A stretch of DNA of 40,096 nt from Calditrichota bacterium (lineage in GTDB: Bacteria > Zhuqueibacterota > Zhuqueibacteria > Thermofontimicrobiales > Thermofontimicrobiaceae). Below the pieces are notes generated by a model. The model was not told where the DNA came from. It saw only the letters and a list, made by a program, of their open reading frames with translations, and did no database searches. The position numbers were made by a program, and so were the translations under genes. Shown piece by piece: positions 33,590 through 40,096 of this stretch. How positions within the stretch are numbered: the stretch's first letter is position 1; each line of letters opens with the position of its first letter. The stretch spans positions 1-40,096 of the forward strand of contig JAADFU010000207.1 of NCBI GenBank assembly GCA_013152715.1, written 5' to 3'.

Positions 33590-35512
33590 ATGGTTACATT
33601 TGCATTTCTGGACTGGCTCTGGCTCATTTTGTTCATCATCCTGATGGTCATCTGCGGAATAATTTTTTATCGACTGGGAAAACGATCGCAGTCGGACTTT
33701 TTTCTCGCCGGCAGAGGGTTGCCATGGTGGCTTCCGGCATCTTCGGTTTACGCCACCCACACGGCGACAGACACGCCCATCTGGGTCGCCGGCGTCGTTT
33801 ACAAATACGGACTCGCCGGTCTCTGGTACGCTTTTTTCTGCGCCTGGGCGGCAATCAGCTCTTTTGTTTCCACGCGAATTTTCAGACGATCGTTAGCATA
33901 TAGTCAGGCTGAATGGCAGGGTTTACGCTTCGGCGGACTGGGCGCCGAAATGTTGCGTGGCTGGGTCGCCGGCTGGCAGGTTTTTATGAATATGTTCATT
34001 CTCGGCTGGGTTGGCATCGCCATGGGAAAATTGTGCAGCATGCTGTTCGGCTGGGATCTGTGGGTCGGACTGGTTGTTTTTACCTCAATCGGCGCTATTT
34101 ACGTGCTGTCTTCCGGCTACTGGGGCGTCGTCATGGCTGATTTTCAGCAGGGAGTCATCGCTTTTTTTGTGATTGCGATCGTGTCGATTTGGGGCATGAT
34201 CGCCGCCGGCGGACCGCAGAAAATTATTGCCAAAATGAAAAATTTCAACAGTACGTGCGAATGGACAATTCCTCAAACTGATGAGCCCACACATGCTTTC
34301 ATCCGCATTACAGACCCTGAATCGGGCGACACATTTGTCGAATCAACCGATCCCTTTGTCATTTCTCCCGAAGCCAATGAGCAAAAATATCACGCGACGG
34401 AAAACCGCGTCCACAAACTCGTTGACGACGGCTTACGCCACGAAAAACTGGCTATTTTGTTCCCGTCGCAAGGAGACACTGTTTTCAGCGACGAGGATTA
34501 CAACATTGTCTGGACAGCCGGAAAGACAAAAAAATTAGTCAATGTTGAATATTCACTTGATCAAAAAAACTGGGAAACTATTGCCGAGCACCGTCTTGAC
34601 GGCCAAGGCTGGCGGTTGAACATGTTTAGTTTCACCGGCATGTTCAAAGGGCAATTTCCTGTTTTTTGGTACATCACGATGATGATCATCGCTATCATTG
34701 GCGGCTTCGGCATGGGCACAAATATCGACTGGTACACCGAAGCGCAGCGTGTGCAATCCGCCAAAACCGTGCGCGACGCTTCCTACAGCGTCTGGGCCGG
34801 CACAGTATTAGTTCTGCTGCGAAATTCCATCTGGGCCGCGGCGATTATCGGCTTTTTTGTTCTGTTTCCGCATTTAGCGTCAATGTCGGAATATGAAATG
34901 GCGTGGTACAAAGTCGGTTTCGGATTTTTGCCGGTCGGCATGGTCGGATTTCTTTTTGCCGGCATTTTGGCGATCCACATGTCCACGGTATCCACGCAGC
35001 TCAATTTGGGCGCCATGTACGCGACGCGCGATTTTTACCATCATTACGTCAACCCGCAAGCCAGCGAAAAACGGCTGGTGATTGTGGGCAGAATTTCCAC
35101 GTTCATCATTTTGCTCGGCTCTTTCGCTTTCGGCATTATCATCGGCGAAGAAATCACGCAGTGGCTCATTTTTGCGCTGTGGATCATGGCTGCCGGCGTC
35201 TGGCTGCCCAATATTTTACAAGTTGTCTGGTGGCGATTCAACTCCTGGGGCTACCTCAGCTCCTGGATTGCCAATCTGGGTTTGAGTTGGCTGATCGTCT
35301 GGATCTTGCCGAAATTTGGCGTCATTCCCGCGTTGCCTGATTACCTGCAATTCTGGATTTTAATCGCGCTCAATGCGATGATTTATTTGCCAATCACGTT
35401 TCTGTCAAAACCGGAAAACATGGACCATCTGGTAAAATATTACGTAATGTCCAGACCCATCGGTTTCTGGGGACCTGTCAAAAGAGAAGCGATAAAAAAA
35501 GGCTTGATTTAA
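33590..35512 (+). CDS. Sodium:solute symporter (SSS family) with a periplasmic Ig-like insertion
   Basis: 640 aa, longer than the usual ~500-550. Helices begin at about 8-27; the family core includes RSQSDFFLAGRGLPWWL (32-48), the Ser/Thr-rich helix 1 region SSVYATHTATDTPIWV, and EAQRVQSAKT (about 382-391), equivalent to the Q-R-AAKS stretch after core helix 6. About 130 residues (219-347) are inserted before that helix, in a loop expected to be periplasmic. The insertion contains W-TIP...IRITDPESG...FVI and later NIVWTAG, VEYSLDQKNWETIA, typical of the two halves of an Ig-like module. A GGAGGAATT site precedes the ATG. It forms an operon with three small membrane proteins upstream. The substrate is unknown. 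Confidence 0.9.
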   Translation: MVTFAFLDWLWLILFIILMVICGIIFYRLGKRSQSDFFLAGRGLPWWLPASSVYATHTATDTPIWVAGVVYKYGLAGLWYAFFCAWAAISSFVSTRIFRRSLAYSQAEWQGLRFGGLGAEMLRGWVAGWQVFMNMFILGWVGIAMGKLCSMLFGWDLWVGLVVFTSIGAIYVLSSGYWGVVMADFQQGVIAFFVIAIVSIWGMIAAGGPQKIIAKMKNFNSTCEWTIPQTDEPTHAFIRITDPESGDTFVESTDPFVISPEANEQKYHATENRVHKLVDDGLRHEKLAILFPSQGDTVFSDEDYNIVWTAGKTKKLVNVEYSLDQKNWETIAEHRLDGQGWRLNMFSFTGMFKGQFPVFWYITMMIIAIIGGFGMGTNIDWYTEAQRVQSAKTVRDASYSVWAGTVLVLLRNSIWAAAIIGFFVLFPHLASMSEYEMAWYKVGFGFLPVGMVGFLFAGILAIHMSTVSTQLNLGAMYATRDFYHHYVNPQASEKRLVIVGRISTFIILLGSFAFGIIIGEEITQWLIFALWIMAAGVWLPNILQVVWWRFNSWGYLSSWIANLGLSWLIVWILPKFGVIPALPDYLQFWILIALNAMIYLPITFLSKPENMDHLVKYYVMSRPIGFWGPVKREAIKKGLI

Positions 35513-35536
35513 TATTTTTCCGGTAAATTTTTTCCG

Positions 35537-35569
35537 GCAAGGGCTGTCGTCGCGCATGGCAGCCCTTGC
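35537..35569 (+). terminator. Terminator after the symporter gene
   Basis: GCAAGGGCTG (35537-35546) pairs perfectly with 35560-35569 over 10 bp around a 13-nt loop, followed by TATTTTC. It lies 24 bp after the symporter stop. Confidence 0.75.
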
Positions 35570-35595
35570 TATTTTCAATCAATACAATATTTTTC

Positions 35596-35624
35596 TTGAC
35601 TTTTTGTTGTTAATTAGATAAATT
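35596..35624 (+). promoter_or_regulatory. Sigma-70-type promoter for the phospholipid operon
   Basis: TTGACT (35596-35601), a 17-bp spacer and TAAATT (35619-35624), directed at the plsC-like gene that starts at 35786. The leader would be about 155 nt. A motif match in AT-rich DNA, but it is well placed just after the symporter terminator. Confidence 0.5.
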
Positions 35625-35785
35625 TTTAGATTATTATCTCTGTTGCAGTTAGCTTTTTCCTGTTTTTTGCTCGTCGCTTGACATTTGACGTCAATAATTT
35701 TAACAGCGGCGATTGCACTAAAATAAGTTAAAAAAAATAACAAACCCAATTCGCTTCTCAGACATCAAAAAACACACAGGTAGAA

Positions 35786-36508
35786 ATGGGCGATTTAATT
35801 TCAATTATTCTCTATGTCATTGGCGGGATAAGCTTCTTTTTTGTCGGCATTACCGTCATCGCTTTAACCTACATGCTCAAGCCGCACCAATACGACTCTT
35901 TCGTAAAATGGCTCTGTCGCGCATTTTTGCGCACGATGTTCATTCGCGTTGAGACTATCGGAAAGCAAAAAATTGACCCGCAAAAAACTTATATTTTCAT
36001 GTCCAATCACGTAAATATTTTTGACGCATTTGTTTTGAATGGCTCAATTCCGAACTTTGCTCGCGGCGTGGAATTGGAAAAACATTTCGATTGGCCTATT
36101 TGGGGTCATGTCATCACCAAATTTGGCAACATTCCCATCAGCCAGACGAAATTTTTGAGTGCGGCAAAAAGTCTGGAAAAAGCGGAGCAAGCAATCAAAG
36201 ACGGGACGTCTATCATCATTTTGCCGGAAGGACACAGAACAAGGAACGGCAAATTGCTGCCCTTTATGCGCGGGCCTTTTCTTCTGGCTTTACGCGCCAA
36301 AGCCGATATTGTCCCCATGGCGATGATTGGCTCTTTTGAAATAAAAAAAGTAAAGCAGTCCCGCATTCGACCGGGAAAAATTAAAGTGGTATTCGGCGAC
36401 GCCATTCGCTACGAGGACTTTCACCACCTCAATTCCAAGCAATTGAAAGAACACGTACGACAGGAAATGCAAAAATTAATTGACAGCTTTTCAGCAAAAG
36501 ATCGGTAA
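35786..36508 (+). CDS. plsC: 1-acyl-glycerol-3-phosphate acyltransferase (PlsC)
   Basis: 240 aa, normal length. An N-terminal membrane helix (about 5-30) is followed by the acyltransferase motifs: NHVNIFD (His75, Asp80; the NHX4D site), GNIPISQ, and LPEGHRTRNGK (the glycerophosphate-binding EGTR-type motif, here EGHR), then VPMAMIGS. It acylates lysophosphatidic acid to phosphatidic acid at the inner membrane. It is 2 bp upstream of the fatty-acid kinase fusion and is followed by plsY, so the three form a phospholipid synthesis operon. Confidence 0.92.
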   Translation: MGDLISIILYVIGGISFFFVGITVIALTYMLKPHQYDSFVKWLCRAFLRTMFIRVETIGKQKIDPQKTYIFMSNHVNIFDAFVLNGSIPNFARGVELEKHFDWPIWGHVITKFGNIPISQTKFLSAAKSLEKAEQAIKDGTSIIILPEGHRTRNGKLLPFMRGPFLLALRAKADIVPMAMIGSFEIKKVKQSRIRPGKIKVVFGDAIRYEDFHHLNSKQLKEHVRQEMQKLIDSFSAKDR

Positions 36509-36510
36509 GC

Positions 36511-38331
36511 ATGAAAAAAAACAACAAGAAAATTCACTACATTGACGGCGCTCGACTCAAGAGAGCCATCATCGCCGGCAGTCAAATTGTCTTTCGCAAC
36601 AAAGAACATTTGAATAAAATAAATGTCTTTCCCGTTCCCGACGGCGATACCGGCACCAACCTGGCGCTGACCATGACGCAAGTCAACGAAGATTTGCAGC
36701 AATCTTCGGACAGATCTGTTTCCGATGTTTCCAGAGATCTTGCGGATGCGGCGCTTCGCGGCGCGCAGGGAAATTCCGGAGCAATTTTAGCTCAATTTTT
36801 TCACGGATTCGCCGAGGCTGTCGGCGGAAGAGTCAAACTAACAACCAAACATTTTGCCGAAGCTGTCCAGCACGCAAAAAAATCTGCCCGGGAAGCCATG
36901 TCCGAACCGCGCGAGGGCACAATCATCACGGTTATTTCCGATTGGGCGAATTCCGTTGAAAATATCGCTCACAAAACAGACGATTTTATTGAATTGCTGA
37001 AAAACAGCATGTCCCGCGCCAAGCAGGCGCTGAAAGAAACGCCGCAAAAATTGGACGTCTTAAAAAAAGCCGGCGTTGTTGACGCCGGCGGCCAGGGATT
37101 TGTTAATTTGCTGGAAGGAATTATTCACTTTATTGAAAAAGGCAAAATTAAGGATGCGGCACACTATTCTTCCTTTACAAAAAGCGGCGCCGATTCTCCG
37201 CGAAATGTCTCTGATGACATTCGCTTCCGCTATTGCACAGAATGTGTCTTCGAAGCGGTCAACACGGATCGTAAAAAATTGCAGCGCATTCTTGCTGATT
37301 TCGGCGATTCCATGATCATCGTCGGCGGTCCCAAAAAATTTCGCATTCACATTCATACGAATTATCCGCAAAAAGCATTCAAAACGCTGAACACACTGGG
37401 AGTTGTGACTTCCCCCAAAGTGGACGACATGAAAAAACAACATCGGCGGTCATTTTCCAAAAAGAAAATCAAAAAATTCGGCGTGGTTGTTGACTCTTCC
37501 TGTGATTTGCCAGAGGACTTTCTCGTGAGTAATGACGTGCATATAATTCCCGTACGCCTGACTTTTGGCGAACAAACTTATCGCGACAAATTTGACATCA
37601 CACCCGAAGAATTTTACCAAAAGTTAGCTGAAAGCCCATTCCATCCTAAATCATCACAACCTGTTTACAAGGACGTCAAACAAATTTTAGATGAAATTAT
37701 TCCTGATTATGAGCAGTTGATTGCTATTTTGCTGCCGCGAGCGGTGAGCGGGACTTTTCAGGTCGTCCGGAACGCTGCGAAAAATTACGGCGAGGATAAA
37801 ATAGTTTGCGTTGATGGAAAAACTATTTCCGGTGCGACAGGATTAATCGTCATGGAAGCGATTGAAGCGATCAAACAGGAACTTCCGCTGGAGCAGATAC
37901 TGGAAAAAATAAATTACGCGGTGGAAAACACGCACATTTTCATTTCTGTTCCCACGCTCGAATATCTGGTCAAAGGCGGACGTATCAGCGCGTCCAAAGG
38001 GCTGCTGGGCAAAATATTGAGATTGAGCCCATTGGTTTCATTCAACAACGAGGGCAAACTTGTTCCTATTGGTAAGGCTTTCGGGGAACAAAATTCACTG
38101 AAAAAAATGGTAAAAATGGCTGTGGAAAAAGCCGAAGAATATGAAGAAAGACGCTTCATTGTCGCTCACGCCAACGCACCGGAAAAGGCAAAATGGACAG
38201 TAGAACAAATCCGGCGCTTTTTTATGCCGGAAGAACATATTCCTGTTGTGACAGTGACTCCGGCGCTGGGTGTTCACGCCGGGCCTGGCGCAGTAGGTCT
38301 CGCTTTTTTAGGTAAAAATAAAAAGTCTTAA
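36511..38331 (+). CDS. Fused fatty-acid kinase: FakA-like DhaL/middle domains joined to a DegV/FakB domain
   Basis: 606 aa. Residues about 10-205 are a DhaL/DAK2 kinase domain with the Mg-ATP motif PVPDGDTGTN (Asp44, Asp46), RGAQGNSG and DAGGQGF. Residues 238-311 match the FakA middle domain, with Cys242 in YCTE and His280/His282 in HIHTN, the usual zinc ligands. Residues about 322-604 are a complete DegV/FakB fatty-acid-binding domain: VVDSSCDLP, KSSQPV, SGTF, VKGGRIS and HAGPGAVG. In Gram-positives FakA and FakB are separate proteins; together they phosphorylate exogenous fatty acids to acyl-phosphate. Here DegV occupies the place of the FakA C-terminal domain. Location between plsC and plsY strongly supports this role. 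Confidence 0.88.
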   Translation: MKKNNKKIHYIDGARLKRAIIAGSQIVFRNKEHLNKINVFPVPDGDTGTNLALTMTQVNEDLQQSSDRSVSDVSRDLADAALRGAQGNSGAILAQFFHGFAEAVGGRVKLTTKHFAEAVQHAKKSAREAMSEPREGTIITVISDWANSVENIAHKTDDFIELLKNSMSRAKQALKETPQKLDVLKKAGVVDAGGQGFVNLLEGIIHFIEKGKIKDAAHYSSFTKSGADSPRNVSDDIRFRYCTECVFEAVNTDRKKLQRILADFGDSMIIVGGPKKFRIHIHTNYPQKAFKTLNTLGVVTSPKVDDMKKQHRRSFSKKKIKKFGVVVDSSCDLPEDFLVSNDVHIIPVRLTFGEQTYRDKFDITPEEFYQKLAESPFHPKSSQPVYKDVKQILDEIIPDYEQLIAILLPRAVSGTFQVVRNAAKNYGEDKIVCVDGKTISGATGLIVMEAIEAIKQELPLEQILEKINYAVENTHIFISVPTLEYLVKGGRISASKGLLGKILRLSPLVSFNNEGKLVPIGKAFGEQNSLKKMVKMAVEKAEEYEERRFIVAHANAPEKAKWTVEQIRRFFMPEEHIPVVTVTPALGVHAGPGAVGLAFLGKNKKS

Positions 38332-38351
38332 CTTTCAAAGAAAGGGTTTTT

Positions 38352-38996
38352 ATGCTATCATTGATTGCAATTATTGTGTTGAGCTACCTGGCCGGGTCAA
38401 TTCCGACGAGCATTATTGCCTCCAAATTATTCCGCGGCATCGACATTCGCGATCACGGCAGCGGAAACGCGGGAGCCACGAACGCCTTTCGCGTGCTCGG
38501 CTGGAAAATCGGCTTGCTGGTCGCTTTAATAGACGTCGGCAAAGGCGTTTTTGCCACACTGTTAATTTCAAAATTACGTTTTACCGGCTCGCCCATCGAC
38601 TTTTTAACCACAGATGTCGTCCAAATCATCGCCGGCATGTCCGCGATTTTCGGCCACATCTGGACAATCTTTGCCAGCTTCAAAGGCGGGAAAGGAGTCG
38701 GAACCGCCGCCGGTATGTTATTTTCGCTTTACCCCATCGCCGGCGTCATCTGTCTCGCGGTTTTTGTAATTATGCTTTTCACTTTCGGCTTCGTTTCTCT
38801 GGGATCAATCTCCGCAGCCATCGCCTTTCCGATAGTCGTGGCAGTACTCAAGAACCAACAGGGCTATTCCGACACCCTATTCTATTTTGCCATTTTCATC
38901 GCGCTGCTGATTGTATTTACGCACCGCTCGAATATTCGACGATTGCTTAAAGGTGAGGAGAATAAGGTGCCGTTTAAAAGAAAAAAAGAGAAATGA
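38352..38996 (+). CDS. plsY: Acyl-phosphate:glycerol-3-phosphate acyltransferase (PlsY)
   Basis: 214 aa, typical length, five or six membrane helices. Conserved motifs are intact: GSIPTS near the N-terminus, GSGNAGATNAFR (about 37-48), FKGGKGVGTAAG (about 110-121), and HRSNIRRLLKGEE near the C-terminus. It transfers the acyl group from acyl-phosphate to glycerol-3-phosphate, the first committed step of phospholipid synthesis, and would consume the product of the preceding kinase fusion. It ends 18 bp before the palindrome at 39015-39048. Confidence 0.95.
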   Translation: MLSLIAIIVLSYLAGSIPTSIIASKLFRGIDIRDHGSGNAGATNAFRVLGWKIGLLVALIDVGKGVFATLLISKLRFTGSPIDFLTTDVVQIIAGMSAIFGHIWTIFASFKGGKGVGTAAGMLFSLYPIAGVICLAVFVIMLFTFGFVSLGSISAAIAFPIVVAVLKNQQGYSDTLFYFAIFIALLIVFTHRSNIRRLLKGEENKVPFKRKKEK

Positions 38997-39014
38997 ATTG
39001 AAACGCATCCTAAC

Positions 39015-39048
39015 ACAGTAGGGAATGCAAATTTGCATTCCCTACTGT
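39015..39048. repeat. 34-bp perfect palindrome between convergent genes (GTAGGGAATGC type)
   Basis: Each arm is 17 nt (ACAGTAGGGAATGCAAA and its exact complement) with no loop. It lies between plsY (plus, stop at 38996) and the YhfC-like gene (minus, stop at 39052), so it can act as a terminator for both. Its GTAGGG...CCCTAC ends resemble the elements at 1352-1365 and 32835-32872, suggesting a dispersed repeat family. Confidence 0.75.
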
Positions 39049-39051
39049 TAA

Positions 39052-39795
39052 TTATTCAACCGAATTAACAGAAACCTCTTTCCCTCTGCCAAAAACAAAA
39101 TGCAAAACAATCCATAGAAATAAAAATGAAAACACAAAAAGAGCGACTTCGCCGGCAAATATAAAATCAGAGTCCCCGAAAAATCCTGCTGCAAAGTCCG
39201 CCAATGAATGCAAAAAAATACAGGCGAGCAGCGCCGGAAGAATTTTCTTCTTTTCAATGCCATAGACAATCCACGTTGCGGTTCCGACGTGAAATAACGT
39301 CGCAGAAATTCTTTCCAGGCTGCCTAACATCGCATCCCCAAACGTGAAATCCGACATTCCGGCCTGCCAGCCCATCAAGACGATGAAAACAATTTCCGCT
39401 AACGAAAATCCAAGGCCGAGGTTGATACCGAGATGGGCAAAGGGAGCGACAGGCGAAGATCCCTGTGTTCGTTTCAATTCCAGCAACACGGGCATGCCCT
39501 TAGCGATTTCCTGGCCGATTCCGGCGGCTAAGGCATAATAGATGATTTCCCACAGAGAAAAATGAGCCGCGCCGATATGAGGTACCGGCAGGAAAATTTT
39601 AAATCCGACTTTCCACACCACAACCGGCAAGGCGATTAAACCATGAAGCGCGATGCCAACGAAAAAGAAACTCATGCCATAAGAAAGATAACGCCAGTCA
39701 ATTGCTTTTTTTATCAGACGGAGCAAAATTACTCCGACCAAAAAGCTAATTCCTGAGCTTAAAAGAAGATACGAAAAGATGTTTAACAAAACCAT
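39052..39795 (-). CDS. YhfC/PrsW-like intramembrane metalloprotease-family protein
   Basis: 247 aa, about seven membrane helices. The family pattern is visible: Glu in GIGQEIAKGMPVL (about 93-105), the helix with ATLFHVGTATW (His), and FLHSLADF (His-Ser near the C-terminal helix). In PrsW and related families the Glu and His residues form an intramembrane active site. Similarity is by motif and topology only; it could be a non-catalytic family member. No obvious partner lies next to it. Confidence 0.6.
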   Translation of the reverse strand: MVLLNIFSYLLLSSGISFLVGVILLRLIKKAIDWRYLSYGMSFFFVGIALHGLIALPVVVWKVGFKIFLPVPHIGAAHFSLWEIIYYALAAGIGQEIAKGMPVLLELKRTQGSSPVAPFAHLGINLGLGFSLAEIVFIVLMGWQAGMSDFTFGDAMLGSLERISATLFHVGTATWIVYGIEKKKILPALLACIFLHSLADFAAGFFGDSDFIFAGEVALFVFSFLFLWIVLHFVFGRGKEVSVNSVE

Positions 39796-39850
39796 CGCCT
39801 TTTTCCCGATTCGCAGAGCAGTAAATTAGATGAGTTCTGACAGAAAAAAT

Positions 39851-40036
39851 TTAAAAAAATTTTGCGACCAAAGTAACGATCACAATAATCGCCACCAGCA
39901 CCACAATCGCCAGAGGATGACCAAAATTGATTGTGTAACCCACGCCAAATCGCTTGGGTACAAATATTTTTTTGTTATCGGGATTCCAGTAGATGATGCC
40001 GAAATAATAGTGGGATTTTTCTTTTTCTTCTTCCAT
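39851..40036 (-). CDS. DUF5808-domain small membrane protein
   Basis: 61 aa. YYFGIIYWNPDNKKIFVPKR (9-28) followed by FGVGYTINFGHPLA matches the DUF5808 family signature, in which a W/Y-rich segment is followed by VPKR-G-G-W/Y-T-NFGHP. The remaining ~20 residues form one membrane helix (IVVLVAIIVIVTLVAKFF). AAGGAATT lies upstream of the ATG. The domain commonly occurs as part of larger membrane proteins; here it stands alone. Function unknown. Confidence 0.78.
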   Translation of the reverse strand: MEEEKEKSHYYFGIIYWNPDNKKIFVPKRFGVGYTINFGHPLAIVVLVAIIVIVTLVAKFF

Positions 40037-40047
40037 TTTAGAATTCC

Positions 40048-40096
40048 TTAAAATTGTAGCTCTCGTTCAAAATTATTTAACCATTCAAAGGCTTGG
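40048..40096 (-). CDS. C-terminal tail of an upstream gene (partial)
   Basis: An open frame enters from the window end and stops at a TAA (40048-40050), reading QAFEWLNNFERELQF. The stop is 11 bp before the DUF5808 start, and the AAGGA ribosome-binding site of that gene overlaps it, as in a tight operon. Too short to identify. Confidence 0.35.
   Translation of the reverse strand, partial: QAFEWLNNFERELQF

Overview
The window looks like chromosomal DNA of a Gram-negative bacterium of the FCB/KSB1-Calditrichota kind. This is inferred from three secreted proteins ending in an 'NPFN' FlgD/type-IX-style C-terminal module, several lipoboxed lipoproteins, an MglA-type GTPase with Roadblock partners, a TPR-CHAT giant, AT-rich spacers, and short palindromic repeats of a sort common in that group. 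No rRNA, tRNA, CRISPR array, phage or transposase was seen.

Layout. 1-662 (minus) is the N-terminal half of a sigma-54 activator, followed by a 731-bp AT-rich spacer with a candidate -24/-12 promoter and a long leader hairpin. 1394-7154 (minus) is a five-gene run: DUF2520 Rossmann protein, PHP histidinol phosphatase, TPR/thioredoxin-fold lipoprotein, dGTPase-like HD hydrolase, ECF ATPase. 7366-7581 is a small lipoprotein with its own strong promoter and terminator. 7722-16172 is one 2816-aa lipoprotein: six TolB-like propeller repeats, TPRs, a degenerate CHAT domain, more TPRs, and a CHAT domain with an intact His-Cys pair. Upstream lies a YtxH-DUF948-DUF1318 envelope operon. Divergent from it is a patatin-NatA-NatB operon (18031-21048). 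A subtilisin-like protease (minus) and priA (plus) follow.

25855-28184 (plus) is a compact module: metallophosphoesterase, Roadblock, MglA GTPase, Roadblock. A three-unit inverted-repeat array directly abuts it and supplies the last codons of the final gene. Then come a UMF1-type MFS transporter, two secreted proteins, and a symporter cassette (32983-35512). In that cassette three small membrane proteins, two of them only 45 and 48 aa, overlap each other by ATGA and precede a sodium:solute symporter that carries an Ig-like insertion. 35786-38996 is a phospholipid module: PlsC, a single-chain FakA-FakB-like protein, PlsY. Together these would activate a fatty acid to acyl-phosphate and build phosphatidic acid. 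The window ends with a YhfC/PrsW-like membrane protein, a DUF5808 protein and the tail of one more gene.

Strongest leads: the double-CHAT giant; the symporter with Ig-like halves in swapped order and its two microproteins; the phosphoesterase-Roadblock-MglA-Roadblock module; the fused fatty-acid kinase between PlsC and PlsY; and a TlpA-like domain in which both catalytic cysteines are serine. All functions are read from sequence motifs; no database search was run.
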